From positions 1-15,628 of the forward strand of contig CAAGSD010000118.1 in NCBI GenBank assembly GCA_900772845.1: 15,628 bases of DNA. Direction: 5' to 3'. Positions 7,109-13,455 of this stretch are shown here, piece after piece (positions within the stretch are counted from its first letter, which is position 1; every line of letters starts with the position of its first letter). This DNA comes from Lachnospiraceae bacterium. Lineage in GTDB: Bacteria > Bacillota > Clostridia > Lachnospirales > Lachnospiraceae. Position numbers and translations under genes: made by a program. Under the pieces are notes generated by a model. The model made no database searches, had not been told where the DNA came from, and saw only the letters and a list, made by a program, of their open reading frames with translations.

Positions 7109-8605
7109 ATGAATATGAAAGAAAATAATAAATATCGTTATACAGATACCGAGGAACGCAATATCAGAATGAACCGGTTCTATATTATCGCTTCTTCGCT
7201 TTTGACGATCGTTTTCCTGTTTTACCTGTGGTTGAAACTGGTAAATCACAACATTGCACCCATTGTTACGTACGCAAATACCATTCTGATCGCTGTTTTC
7301 TGTGTGGTAAATGCTGTGACGCACCTTCGAAATAAGGCGACACGACTGTTAAAAGTCTTCGCCACCATCGAGATCGGCATTGAGTATCTGTTGGTTGGTT
7401 TACAGACAGATGCAAGTTTCATTCACTATGCGCTGATCGCCATTTTCATATTACAGATTCCTTATTATGAGAAAAAATCTCTGAAGAAAACCGCTTTGGG
7501 ATTATTCGTGCTCTACCTGATCGTCATGATCGTTCAGGCTACGAAGGGAATCTACGGTCAGGATGTGAATGCCGTCTGCTCTACCCTGCTGGTATTCCTG
7601 ATTGGAATCATTATTTTGGAAACCGGCAAGATTGCTATATTATTTAACAATGATGCCATCGGTTCTTCCCAGGAAGAACATAAGCATGTAAAAGAAGTAC
7701 TGGATAATGTTCTGGACGTATCCCAGACCGTACATCAGGAGACCACCAAAACCACAGATCTTATGAATAACCTTGTACAGACCACAGAATCCGTTGCCAA
7801 CAGTATGCAGGAGATCTCCGCTGCCACCAATATGACTGCCACCAGTATCGAGGAGCAGAGCCAGATGACCGGTACGATTCAGAATGCTATCGAGCAGACC
7901 AGTCATATCTCCGAACAGATGGTGCAGATTGCTGAAGATTCCAATGAAAGCATCCGTAAGAACATGGCTGCTATGGAATCCTTAAAACAGCAGTCCGCCA
8001 TGATCAAGGATACCAACCATTCCGTCACCGACGCCATGGCAAAATTACAGGAAAAGACAAAAGAGGTGGAAACTATCGCCGGAAGCATCATGGCAATCTC
8101 CGGTCAGACAAATCTTTTAGCTCTGAACGCTTCCATCGAAAGTGCCCGTGCCGGTGAAGCCGGACGCGGTTTCGCTGTTGTAGCGCAGCAGATCCGTCAG
8201 CTGGCAGAGCAGACCAAGAGTTTTACTGAAGAGATCACCAAGATTACTAACGATCTGAATGCCAATGCCAACATGGTAGTCAACACTATCAACAGTTCCA
8301 TTGAAGCTACCGAACAGCAGGGCGAAAAGATTCTGACTGCTTCCGAGACTTTCGATCAGCTGAACAAAAATATGGAAGCACTGGCTTCCCAGGTGGAAGA
8401 AGTAAATCACCACATTCTGGGATTGTCAGAATCCAATAATAAGATTATGGAAAACATCTCCCAACTGTCCGCTGTAACCGAAGAAGTTACCGCCAATGCC
8501 GAGCAGGTGCACACCATGAGCCAGAACAACCTGGATTGCGCAGAACAAGTAAAAACGGCAGTAGAACATATCCGCTCTACCACCGATGAGATGGGAGTCT
8601 CCTGA
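7109..8605 (+). CDS. Methyl-accepting chemotaxis protein with polytopic membrane N-terminus
   Basis: This 498-aa receptor should signal to the CheA/CheW array. The C-terminal cytoplasmic part is a long coiled coil (about 185-498). Its hairpin tip (about 325-367) has the conserved ISGQTNLLALNASIESARAG and EAGRGFAVVAQQIRQLAEQT. The N-terminus is unusual. Instead of two membrane helices around an extracytoplasmic sensor it has about six hydrophobic segments (near 24-44, 50-72, 82-98, 103-118, 127-147, 155-176) with short loops. I see no HAMP domain before the coiled coil. The signal may be sensed in or at the membrane. The ATG at 7109 follows GGGAGG closely. A lipoprotein gene follows 27 bp later and may be co-transcribed. 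Confidence 0.93.
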   Translation: MNMKENNKYRYTDTEERNIRMNRFYIIASSLLTIVFLFYLWLKLVNHNIAPIVTYANTILIAVFCVVNAVTHLRNKATRLLKVFATIEIGIEYLLVGLQTDASFIHYALIAIFILQIPYYEKKSLKKTALGLFVLYLIVMIVQATKGIYGQDVNAVCSTLLVFLIGIIILETGKIAILFNNDAIGSSQEEHKHVKEVLDNVLDVSQTVHQETTKTTDLMNNLVQTTESVANSMQEISAATNMTATSIEEQSQMTGTIQNAIEQTSHISEQMVQIAEDSNESIRKNMAAMESLKQQSAMIKDTNHSVTDAMAKLQEKTKEVETIAGSIMAISGQTNLLALNASIESARAGEAGRGFAVVAQQIRQLAEQTKSFTEEITKITNDLNANANMVVNTINSSIEATEQQGEKILTASETFDQLNKNMEALASQVEEVNHHILGLSESNNKIMENISQLSAVTEEVTANAEQVHTMSQNNLDCAEQVKTAVEHIRSTTDEMGVS

Positions 8606-8632
8606 ATTATCAATGAAAATGAGACAAAGCAA

Positions 8633-9376
8633 ATGAAGAAGCGAATGATTTCCATACTAATGGCGGCAACGATTTCTTTGAGTCTACTGGCCTGTGGCTC
8701 AAACAATGCAGGGGAATCCGAAACTATTCCCAATATTACGGAAGCAAAAACGACGTCCACCGCTGCCGAAGCAGAAGAAATATCCACCACTGTCGAAGCA
8801 GAAAACACATCTACCGCCACAGAAGCAGAAGCCGGACAGAATGAAGCAACCACTGAAAACGAAAGCACCGAAACCACAGAAGTGATAACCAAAGATTCCA
8901 CAGAGACTCCCGCAACGACGGAAGTGTCTAAAGAAGCGGAGAATAACATCATTTCTCCTCTTTCCTATGAGGATTTCAATATCAATGGATTTGGCTATAA
9001 CAATTACGTGGACTTATATGGGGCCGGAAATGGCTATGAAGATGTAGAGCGTATTGCTATTATGGCTACAAATTGTACAGCATATACGGAATACCCTGCG
9101 CAAATGTCATCCGACACGGCAACCTCACGTGGTATCAAATTAGGCGACTCCAGAGAACAGGTAATTGCTGCTTATGGAGAGTCCCGAAACGAGGTTGTAT
9201 ATAAATCTAAGGCCTATAATCATGATGGTCTGGAAAGTCAATATAATTTGTGCTATTCCTATCTTGATGAGCGCTACCCGGAAGTCTTTTTCAACTTATC
9301 CTTCAGTATGGATCAAAATGATAATGTGCTGGATATTTGCTATGAAGCAATATTGATGAAATGGTATAAATTTTAA
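8633..9376 (+). CDS. Putative lipoprotein with Thr/Glu-rich linker
   Basis: This is a 247-aa predicted surface lipoprotein. The N-terminus is a basic start (MKKR), a hydrophobic core and a lipobox LLAC (Cys at about 21), followed by GSNN. Residues about 24-105 are a low-complexity linker rich in Thr, Glu, Ala and Ser with almost no hydrophobics, partly built from three 27-bp repeats. The C-terminal domain (about 106-247) is globular and aromatic-rich. It contains RGIKLGDSREQVIAAYGE, which resembles the short helix-turn motif seen in many Gram-positive lipoproteins with SmpA-like folds. I do not recognise the family and assign no function. The start has only a weak ribosome site, so translation may be coupled to the chemoreceptor gene ending 27 bp upstream. 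Confidence 0.82.
   Translation: MKKRMISILMAATISLSLLACGSNNAGESETIPNITEAKTTSTAAEAEEISTTVEAENTSTATEAEAGQNEATTENESTETTEVITKDSTETPATTEVSKEAENNIISPLSYEDFNINGFGYNNYVDLYGAGNGYEDVERIAIMATNCTAYTEYPAQMSSDTATSRGIKLGDSREQVIAAYGESRNEVVYKSKAYNHDGLESQYNLCYSYLDERYPEVFFNLSFSMDQNDNVLDICYEAILMKWYKF
8756..8836 (+). repeat. Three tandem 27-bp repeats in the lipoprotein linker
   Basis: There are three consecutive 27-bp units (8756-8782, 8783-8809, 8810-8836), each encoding nine residues: STAAEAEEI, STTVEAENT and STATEAEAG. The register is preserved, with substitutions concentrated in the middle and at the end. Such repeats can vary in number by slippage. Confidence 0.75.
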
Positions 9377-9402
9377 CTTAAACTATTTTGCTTAAGTTTT
9401 AT
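9375..9402 (+). terminator. Terminator of the lipoprotein gene
   Basis: AACTTAA (9375-9381) pairs with TTAAGTT (9392-9398) with a 10-nt loop, followed by a short T run. It is AT-rich and so of moderate strength. It partly overlaps the start of the ~100-bp island-end repeat. Confidence 0.55.
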
Positions 9403-9480
9403 TTGAAGCATGCCGATTTTTTACATCATTTGCATATTTTATTTTAGCTTACTGATTTTCTGTTGCCAAAGTGTTGGCAT
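9382..9480. repeat. Island-end direct repeat, copy 1
   Basis: This ~100-bp sequence recurs in the same orientation at 11381-11478. Positions 9438-9476 are identical to 11436-11474 (39 bp). The flanking left part is clearly related but diverged. The right end holds TGTTGCCAAAGTGTTGGCA (inverted TGCCAA/TTGGCA). It lies between the lipoprotein gene and hicB, at the left edge of the AT-rich accessory region. Confidence 0.85.
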
Positions 9481-9489
9481 TTCAATATA

Positions 9490-9517
9490 ACGATTGCAGA
9501 TACTGTGTGCAACCGCT
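9490..9517 (-). terminator. Possible terminator after hicB
   Basis: On the minus strand a 9-bp stem with two G-T pairs (about AGCGGTTGC with GCAATCGTT) encloses a 10-nt loop just after the hicB stop. The following T-tract is weak, so this is tentative. Confidence 0.35.
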
Positions 9518-9881
9518 ATTTTGAATAAACTGCATCGTTTCTGGAAAGAAGATATACACAATACTGATTCATGCTGATACCTTCTCTCTTAGAATGTTCT
9601 GCAAGGGAACGATGAAGACTTCGTGGGATTCTAAGTTTAAACTGTCCAGAATAATCCTCTAAGCTGTCCGGCTCATGAATTTCAATACCATCTTCCATAG
9701 CAGCTTCCAACCATGCTTTCTTGGCATCTAAAGCGTTTGCGACAGCGGATTCTACTGTTTCTCCACAGGTAATACATCCCGGAAGCTCCGGAAATGAAAC
9801 CACAAAACCGCCCTCATCCTTATCCTCTACAATTTCCATACGATAACTCATTGCAAAATAATCATTCAACGTTTTCATCAT
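9516..9881 (-). CDS. hicB: HicB family antitoxin
   Basis: This 121-aa antitoxin should neutralise HicA and repress the operon. Residues about 12-60 form the HicB N-terminal fold, with the conserved GGFVVSFPELPGCITCGET and the DAKKAWLEAA helix. Residues 80-113 are a ribbon-helix-helix DNA-binding domain (QFKLRIPRSLHRSLAE, EGISMNQYCVYLLS). It is complete. Its ATG (9881) lies inside the end of hicA, with a 20-bp overlap, so translation is probably coupled. A TGGTACCA palindrome in the hicA promoter spacer is a plausible binding site. It is the second gene of the pair, the usual HicA-HicB order. Confidence 0.93.
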   Translation of the reverse strand: MMKTLNDYFAMSYRMEIVEDKDEGGFVVSFPELPGCITCGETVESAVANALDAKKAWLEAAMEDGIEIHEPDSLEDYSGQFKLRIPRSLHRSLAEHSKREGISMNQYCVYLLSRNDAVYSK

Positions 9882-10119
9882 TCACCGTCTCACTTTCCAC
9901 AATCTGCTTTACCATCTCTACATATACTTTTTTGATGGGTTCATGCTTCGGTATCGTAATCGGCCGACATCCGGCTTTTCTGAACGTGTAATGACTGCTT
10001 CCGCCCTTTGGAGCATTCATTATATATCCATAGCTTTCCAATACCTTACGCAATTCATCAAACCGGAGATCTTTTGATAAGGCACATATTCTCGTTAATA
10101 GTTTATCCCATTTTGACAT
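9862..10119 (-). CDS. hicA: HicA family mRNA interferase toxin
   Basis: This 85-aa toxin has a double-stranded-RNA-binding-like fold that cleaves mRNA. The family core is present: RFDELRKVLESYGY (19-32), the catalytic-histidine motif GGSSHYTFR (H43) and ITIPKHEPIKKVYVEMVKQI (55-74). The catalytic His is intact, so it looks functional. HicA proteins are often near 60-80 aa; the first ~15 residues here are a modest N-terminal extension. The ATG at 10119 has AGGATG about 9 nt upstream. It has its own strong sigma-A promoter in the 71-bp gap after the preceding gene and overlaps hicB by 20 bp. Confidence 0.93.
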   Translation of the reverse strand: MSKWDKLLTRICALSKDLRFDELRKVLESYGYIMNAPKGGSSHYTFRKAGCRPITIPKHEPIKKVYVEMVKQIVESETVNDENVE

Positions 10120-10139
10120 TCTGAATACATCCTATCTAT

Positions 10140-10168
10140 ATTATATGTGGTACCATATTTGGTGTCAA
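10140..10168 (-). promoter_or_regulatory. hicAB promoter with palindromic operator in the spacer
   Basis: On the minus strand TTGACA (10168-10163), 17 bp and TATAAT (10145-10140) match the full consensus. Inside the spacer lies the perfect palindrome TGGTACCA (10148-10155), extended imperfectly to ATATgTGGTACCATAT. This is a suitable site for repression by the ribbon-helix-helix domain of HicB. Confidence 0.82.
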
Positions 10169-10190
10169 CGTTATTTATAAAAAAGATTTC

Positions 10191-10892
10191 TTACCACTCA
10201 CATGTCTCAACATGATTTTCACTCATTTTCTTCATAACAATATCTGTGATTTCAGTATTTTCCTCATTTGTTTTAATAAGAATCCAGTCATCAAAATAAT
10301 CAAATATTGTCCGATACTTGTGATAGAATTCCATAACCGATAACAAGCCATCTTCACTTATATTTTCAAGGATATCCTCTACGCAATATCCTTCTTTATT
10401 CAAAAACTCAGCAAACTCCGGATTTTTTTCTCTATAATCCCCCAGAATATAACGAAGTATTTTATCTTGAACTTTTATACAAAAATCAAATTCAAAGTTT
10501 CGTTCATCTACATTCTGATCGACCAACTCTAAAGGCATCTTAATCCTAAACGGTCCCGGAATGATATAGTACCATTTGTGATCCAGATCATAAAAATATC
10601 CATAATCAATAAATGCAATTCTACTGAAAATACTTCGTTCCGAACAGTCTAACCAAAATGGTTCACCCGTAAGATCATGTGTTTCAAGCCAACGGTATCC
10701 TCCGTATTCGCTTCCACGTTTTCCAATTAATGCGGTCTGCCCCAATCCAAAAAGATATTCCACATCTTCCGGCTCCAGATACCATAATAGAAGCCGTACC
10801 CCTACCACTTTATAATATCCACCATTTCCGCTCCATCCATACTGAACATGACCATCCTCAAGTCGTCTTGCAATAATACTTATATCTCCCAT
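10191..10892 (-). CDS. Unrecognised 233-aa cytoplasmic protein
   Basis: I do not recognise a named domain with confidence. There is no signal peptide or membrane segment. The N-terminal half is rich in aromatic residues and glycine (ARRLEDGHVQYGWSGNGGYY, LLLWYLEPEDVEYLFGLGQ, GSEYGGYRWLETHD). The C-terminal half is acidic and helical with several Tyr/Phe-Asp patches (KYRTIFDYFDDWILIK). Overall acidity and aromatic content resemble small immunity-type proteins of accessory regions, but that is only an impression. The ATG at 10892 follows GGAGAG closely. Its promoter overlaps the terminator of the XRE gene and is followed by a perfect 21-bp operator-like palindrome, so it is tightly controlled as a separate unit. 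Confidence 0.8.
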   Translation of the reverse strand: MGDISIIARRLEDGHVQYGWSGNGGYYKVVGVRLLLWYLEPEDVEYLFGLGQTALIGKRGSEYGGYRWLETHDLTGEPFWLDCSERSIFSRIAFIDYGYFYDLDHKWYYIIPGPFRIKMPLELVDQNVDERNFEFDFCIKVQDKILRYILGDYREKNPEFAEFLNKEGYCVEDILENISEDGLLSVMEFYHKYRTIFDYFDDWILIKTNEENTEITDIVMKKMSENHVETCEW

Positions 10893-10915
10893 ATTCTCTC
10901 TCCATTTATTTGATT

Positions 10916-10936
10916 GTATATACGTTACGTATATAC
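10916..10936. promoter_or_regulatory. Perfect 10-1-10 palindrome, candidate repressor operator
   Basis: GTATATACGT and ACGTATATAC flank a single central T, with no mismatch. It lies 2 bp downstream of the -10 of the 10191-10892 gene, over the start site, the classic location for a dimeric repressor. The XRE protein encoded just upstream is the obvious candidate ligand; HicB is another. Confidence 0.78.
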
Positions 10937-10938
10937 GT

Positions 10939-10967
10939 ATTTTATTTCAAAAGAAATCGTATGTCAA
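10939..10967 (-). promoter_or_regulatory. Sigma-A promoter of the 233-aa gene, embedded in the XRE terminator
   Basis: On the minus strand TTGACA (10967-10962), a 17-bp spacer and TAAAAT (10944-10939). The -35 lies within the 3' arm of the preceding terminator hairpin. Confidence 0.78.
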
Positions 10968-10988
10968 GACATCACTGACATACGATTT
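10954..10988 (-). terminator. Terminator of the XRE regulator gene
   Basis: A perfect 13-bp stem (AAATCGTATGTCA / TGACATACGATTT; 10988-10976 with 10966-10954) with a 9-nt loop begins 7 nt after the stop codon and runs into TTTCTTTTG. Confidence 0.75.
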
Positions 10989-10994
10989 AAAGTG

Positions 10995-11333
10995 TCACTT
11001 ATTTTCTTTCAAAGCAGTCATATAGCCCAATAATCGTTCTTTTTGTCGGCTTTCCAGACTTCTGAAACTTTCCAGAACAACCTCTTCGTCTCTATTCAGT
11101 GCAAATACATAATCCGTCCTGCCATCATCATGAACTGTTCCCTCTGCTAATAATTCATTTGGCGTAATATGTAATACTTCACATATTTTAAGTATTTTGT
11201 CCGCAGATGGATTTGTTTTTTTCCGTTTCCAATCACTGATCGTACTTTGGGAAATTCCGGTCTGCTCTGAAAATTCTTTCTGGCTTAGTCCATTCTTATC
11301 CATTAAAAGGAAGATTCTTTCGCTGATAAGCAC
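10995..11333 (-). CDS. XRE-family transcriptional regulator
   Basis: This 112-aa DNA-binding protein has a Cro/CI-type helix-turn-helix at about residues 5-62. The recognisable core is GLSQKEFSEQTGISQSTISD (15-34), followed by WKRKKTNPSADKILKICEVL and TPNELL. The C-terminal 45 residues (RDEEVVLESFRSLESRQKER) are a charged helix, perhaps for dimerisation. The start is GTG at 11333, with AAGGGG 8 nt upstream. That ribosome site overlaps the 13-bp guaA-like repeat at 11346-11358. It ends in a strong hairpin. I infer that it represses at the 21-bp palindrome in front of the next gene. Confidence 0.9.
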   Translation of the reverse strand: MLISERIFLLMDKNGLSQKEFSEQTGISQSTISDWKRKKTNPSADKILKICEVLHITPNELLAEGTVHDDGRTDYVFALNRDEEVVLESFRSLESRQKERLLGYMTALKENK

Positions 11334-11345
11334 TTCAACAACCCC

Positions 11346-11358
11346 TTATTCAAACTCA
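11346..11358. repeat. 13-bp direct repeat of the guaA 3' end (putative att site, left)
   Basis: TTATTCAAACTCA is identical, and in the same orientation, to the last codons and stop of guaA at 13443-13455. The two copies bracket the DUF262-HEPN genes. The guaA 3' end is a known integration site of tyrosine-recombinase islands, and the core there covers this same part of the gene. Confidence 0.75.
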
Positions 11359-11380
11359 GCAAGTTTATCCCTTGCATCAT

Positions 11381-11478
11381 ACTATTTTGTTTTAGTTTTG
11401 TTCTGAAAGCGCCGTTTTTCACTTCAATTACATAATTTATTTTAGCTTACTGATTTTCTGTTGCCAAAGTGTTGCCAT
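11381..11478. repeat. Island-end direct repeat, copy 2
   Basis: This is the second copy of the ~100-bp sequence at 9382-9480. Its right end has two TGTTGCCA motifs 11 bp apart (11459 and 11470), like arm-type recombinase sites. A single inverted TTGGCAACA lies at 13336-13344, near the other end of the same island. It lies between the HEPN gene and the 13-bp repeat. Confidence 0.85.
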
Positions 11479-11498
11479 GCATACTCTAAAACTATGTA

Positions 11499-12185
11499 CT
11501 ATGTTTCAGAAATTAAATATCTTTTATTATTAGCATAATCATAAAGCAACCTGGTTACTCCTGACAACATTTCAGAAACTTTAAATTCCCAGTTAGAGAA
11601 TTCCGTGTTTTTCACTCCTGCTTTAAAGTTTCCATGAGCTATCGAATTTCTGCGATTTACTAGTGCATCAATATCACTTTGGTAGTCATCAAATAAATTT
11701 ATAGGTAATCCAACCTTATACAAATTCTTCTGCAATACAATGTACCATAAATTAGATTCTGTATCTATTATTTGATCATCAATAATTAACTCTTGTTCTT
11801 TAAAATCTTCCACCTTTTCCATGAAATCAACACGCCGATATAAACGATGTAAACGTGTATCATCAGGTAGTTCTTTTCGAAAAAATTCAGATTTCCGCTC
11901 TGTATTCTCATAAGCAATGAATTCTTTATGCATACTTGCTACCATTAAACCAGTATCCACCTCTTTACGTTTTAGCCCTTGCGAATTAATATACTGTATA
12001 TATGTCTGCAAACATATTTTAATATACCCTTCCATATGAGAATACAATATCAATACCAAACTTTTTCTATACCTATCTTTGTCCTCTTCTACAATTTCGT
12101 TTAATTGATTCTTGAAAAAGGCAAGTTCTTCTTGGCGCCAAGCTAATTCTGTCTCAAGCACCAATCTCAATTCATCTGCCGTCAA
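11499..12185 (-). CDS. HEPN-domain protein, MAE_28990/MAE_18760-like, candidate RNase effector
   Basis: This 228-aa all-helical protein is predicted to be a HEPN ribonuclease or toxin. The diagnostic R-X4-H motif is in VNRRNSIAHGNF (R179, H184). The N-terminal LVLILYSHMEGYIKICL (43-59) matches the conserved H-x-E-G helix of the MAE_28990 HEPN type. The family is known to neighbour DUF262 genes. The start is TTG at 12185, preceded by AAAAGG at 4 nt, and it overlaps the DUF262 gene by 14 bp. The only ATG in the overlap is out of frame and stops after two codons. The pair is therefore probably translationally coupled. I infer that cleavage is restrained or triggered by the DUF262 partner. No catalytic residue looks lost. 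Substrate and trigger are unknown. Confidence 0.82.
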   Translation of the reverse strand: MTADELRLVLETELAWRQEELAFFKNQLNEIVEEDKDRYRKSLVLILYSHMEGYIKICLQTYIQYINSQGLKRKEVDTGLMVASMHKEFIAYENTERKSEFFRKELPDDTRLHRLYRRVDFMEKVEDFKEQELIIDDQIIDTESNLWYIVLQKNLYKVGLPINLFDDYQSDIDALVNRRNSIAHGNFKAGVKNTEFSNWEFKVSEMLSGVTRLLYDYANNKRYLISET

Positions 12186-13263
12186 GAACCTTTTCCACTC
12201 CTTCCGTAAACAATTTTATTCTAGACTTTACTCCATTAACACTTCCTGTCTTATATGATTGAAGTTCAGTTCCATACTTAATTTCATCAACACATTCTAC
12301 TACTTCTTTAGAGCGATCACTCAATATTATTCTCTCAATCAAAGATGCTAGTGAAACAGCAATTCCGTCAAAATAATACAACACAAATTCATTTTTCATA
12401 TTTCCATTAGTTGTTTTTCCTGAAAAAACTTCTTCCCCCCAATTGTCATTTATAAACTTAAATGTTTGATCAAAAACATTTTTTTCTTTTTCATAATCAA
12501 ACTGAACATCCCCTGTTGTTATTTTCTCAAGGTATCTTGTCAAATATTCTGTTACAGGGTATTTATAATTTTCGATATCATTTTTAATGGCAAAAAATCT
12601 TAAAATGAGTTCTTGATCATATCGAGTCTTTCTTTTTTCTGAAGCCACTCTATTAATAACAGCTTTAAAATCTTGATTTTTGCTACATTCTTCTAGGAAA
12701 TCAATTCCATCAGATCCCAATAGTCTGATAGTACAATTTCGAATTTCCTGCGCAGACAAAAGTTCCCCACCTGTATTAAGGCGTTTAAACATATGATATT
12801 TTAAAGAGATTTCACTTTCTTTCTTAATCACTTCCATACGAACAAAACTTCTCTTAATTTTAATTTGTAGCGCTTTTGGCAATTTATTAAACGTCAGCCC
12901 ATTTAAATCATCAACTATATCACATCCATGCAAAACCAAAAAATCGTCATCCGTCTCTCCCAAACGTTCCCCTCTAAAATGTAAATAACTTGATATTCTT
13001 TGTAAGCCATCAATCAATTCATAAACACCATCATCCGTTTCTATAACAAAGATTGGTGGAACAGGCATCTCTAAAATTAATGATTCTACAAAACGAGATT
13101 GTTTTTCCTCTTCCCATCTAAATAGTCTTTGATAATCCGGAGAAATTGTTAATTCCTTGTTCTGATACATATCATATAATTCATTAAATGATACATCTAA
13201 ACTTTTTGTCCTGATTTTAATAATCTGGCTATCTACATTTTCAATTAAATTCTCTATCGCCAT
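12172..13263 (-). CDS. DUF262 (GmrS/ParB-like) domain protein
   Basis: This 363-aa cytoplasmic protein has the DUF262 signatures in order: SPDYQRLFRW (41-50), RFVESLILEMPVPPIFVIE (57-75), the key DGLQR motif (85-89), and FKRLNTGGELLSAQEIRNC (159-177). A helical C-terminal region follows. DUF262 is a ParB/Srx-like fold that binds and hydrolyses NTP and can act as a nuclease. It is found in the Type IV restriction enzyme GmrSD and in the phosphorothioate-sensing SspE, each with DUF1524. Here no DUF1524 (HNH) domain is present; a separate HEPN protein takes the effector place. The ATG at 13263 has a strong GGAGG site. It is the first gene of a two-gene operon. Its base composition is markedly more AT-rich than guaA. 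Confidence 0.9.
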   Translation of the reverse strand: MAIENLIENVDSQIIKIRTKSLDVSFNELYDMYQNKELTISPDYQRLFRWEEEKQSRFVESLILEMPVPPIFVIETDDGVYELIDGLQRISSYLHFRGERLGETDDDFLVLHGCDIVDDLNGLTFNKLPKALQIKIKRSFVRMEVIKKESEISLKYHMFKRLNTGGELLSAQEIRNCTIRLLGSDGIDFLEECSKNQDFKAVINRVASEKRKTRYDQELILRFFAIKNDIENYKYPVTEYLTRYLEKITTGDVQFDYEKEKNVFDQTFKFINDNWGEEVFSGKTTNGNMKNEFVLYYFDGIAVSLASLIERIILSDRSKEVVECVDEIKYGTELQSYKTGSVNGVKSRIKLFTEGVEKVLDGR

Positions 13264-13387
13264 ACCTCTCCTCCATTCTCACACTTATCCAATTTGTTGA
13301 CTAACTTATAAATATTAATTTATCTTTGTTTCATCTTGGCAACAATATATTAAATAATCAAAAGAAATATCTATAATTTCAAATACA

Positions 13388-13412
13388 GCAGGCAATCCTA
13401 TCGACTACCTGC
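13388..13412 (-). terminator. Possible guaA terminator
   Basis: GCAGG (13388-13392) pairs with CCTGC (13408-13412) across a 15-nt loop, about 30 bp after the guaA stop. The following T-tract is poor. If the island was inserted at 13443, the original guaA terminator may have been displaced. Confidence 0.35.
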
Positions 13413-13442
13413 CATATAAAATAATCTGTACAAAATATTTCT

Positions 13443-13455
13443 TTATTCAAACTCA
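13443..13455. repeat. 13-bp direct repeat at the guaA 3' end (putative att site, right)
   Basis: This copy comprises the guaA stop codon and final Glu-Phe-Glu codons, with the exact repeat at 11346-11358. Integration here would regenerate an intact guaA end. Confidence 0.75.

Noticed and set aside
8407..8952. Minus-strand open frame of 181 codons across the end of the chemoreceptor and the lipoprotein linker
   Set aside because: It mirrors the repetitive Thr/Glu codons as Ser/Val-rich low-complexity sequence and lies antisense to two real genes.
9347..9384. Third copy of the 13-bp guaA repeat at the left edge of the HicAB cassette
   Set aside because: Only a weak, gapped resemblance to TTATTCAAACTCA was found. 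The inverted TTTGAATAA near 9520 is short and in the wrong orientation.
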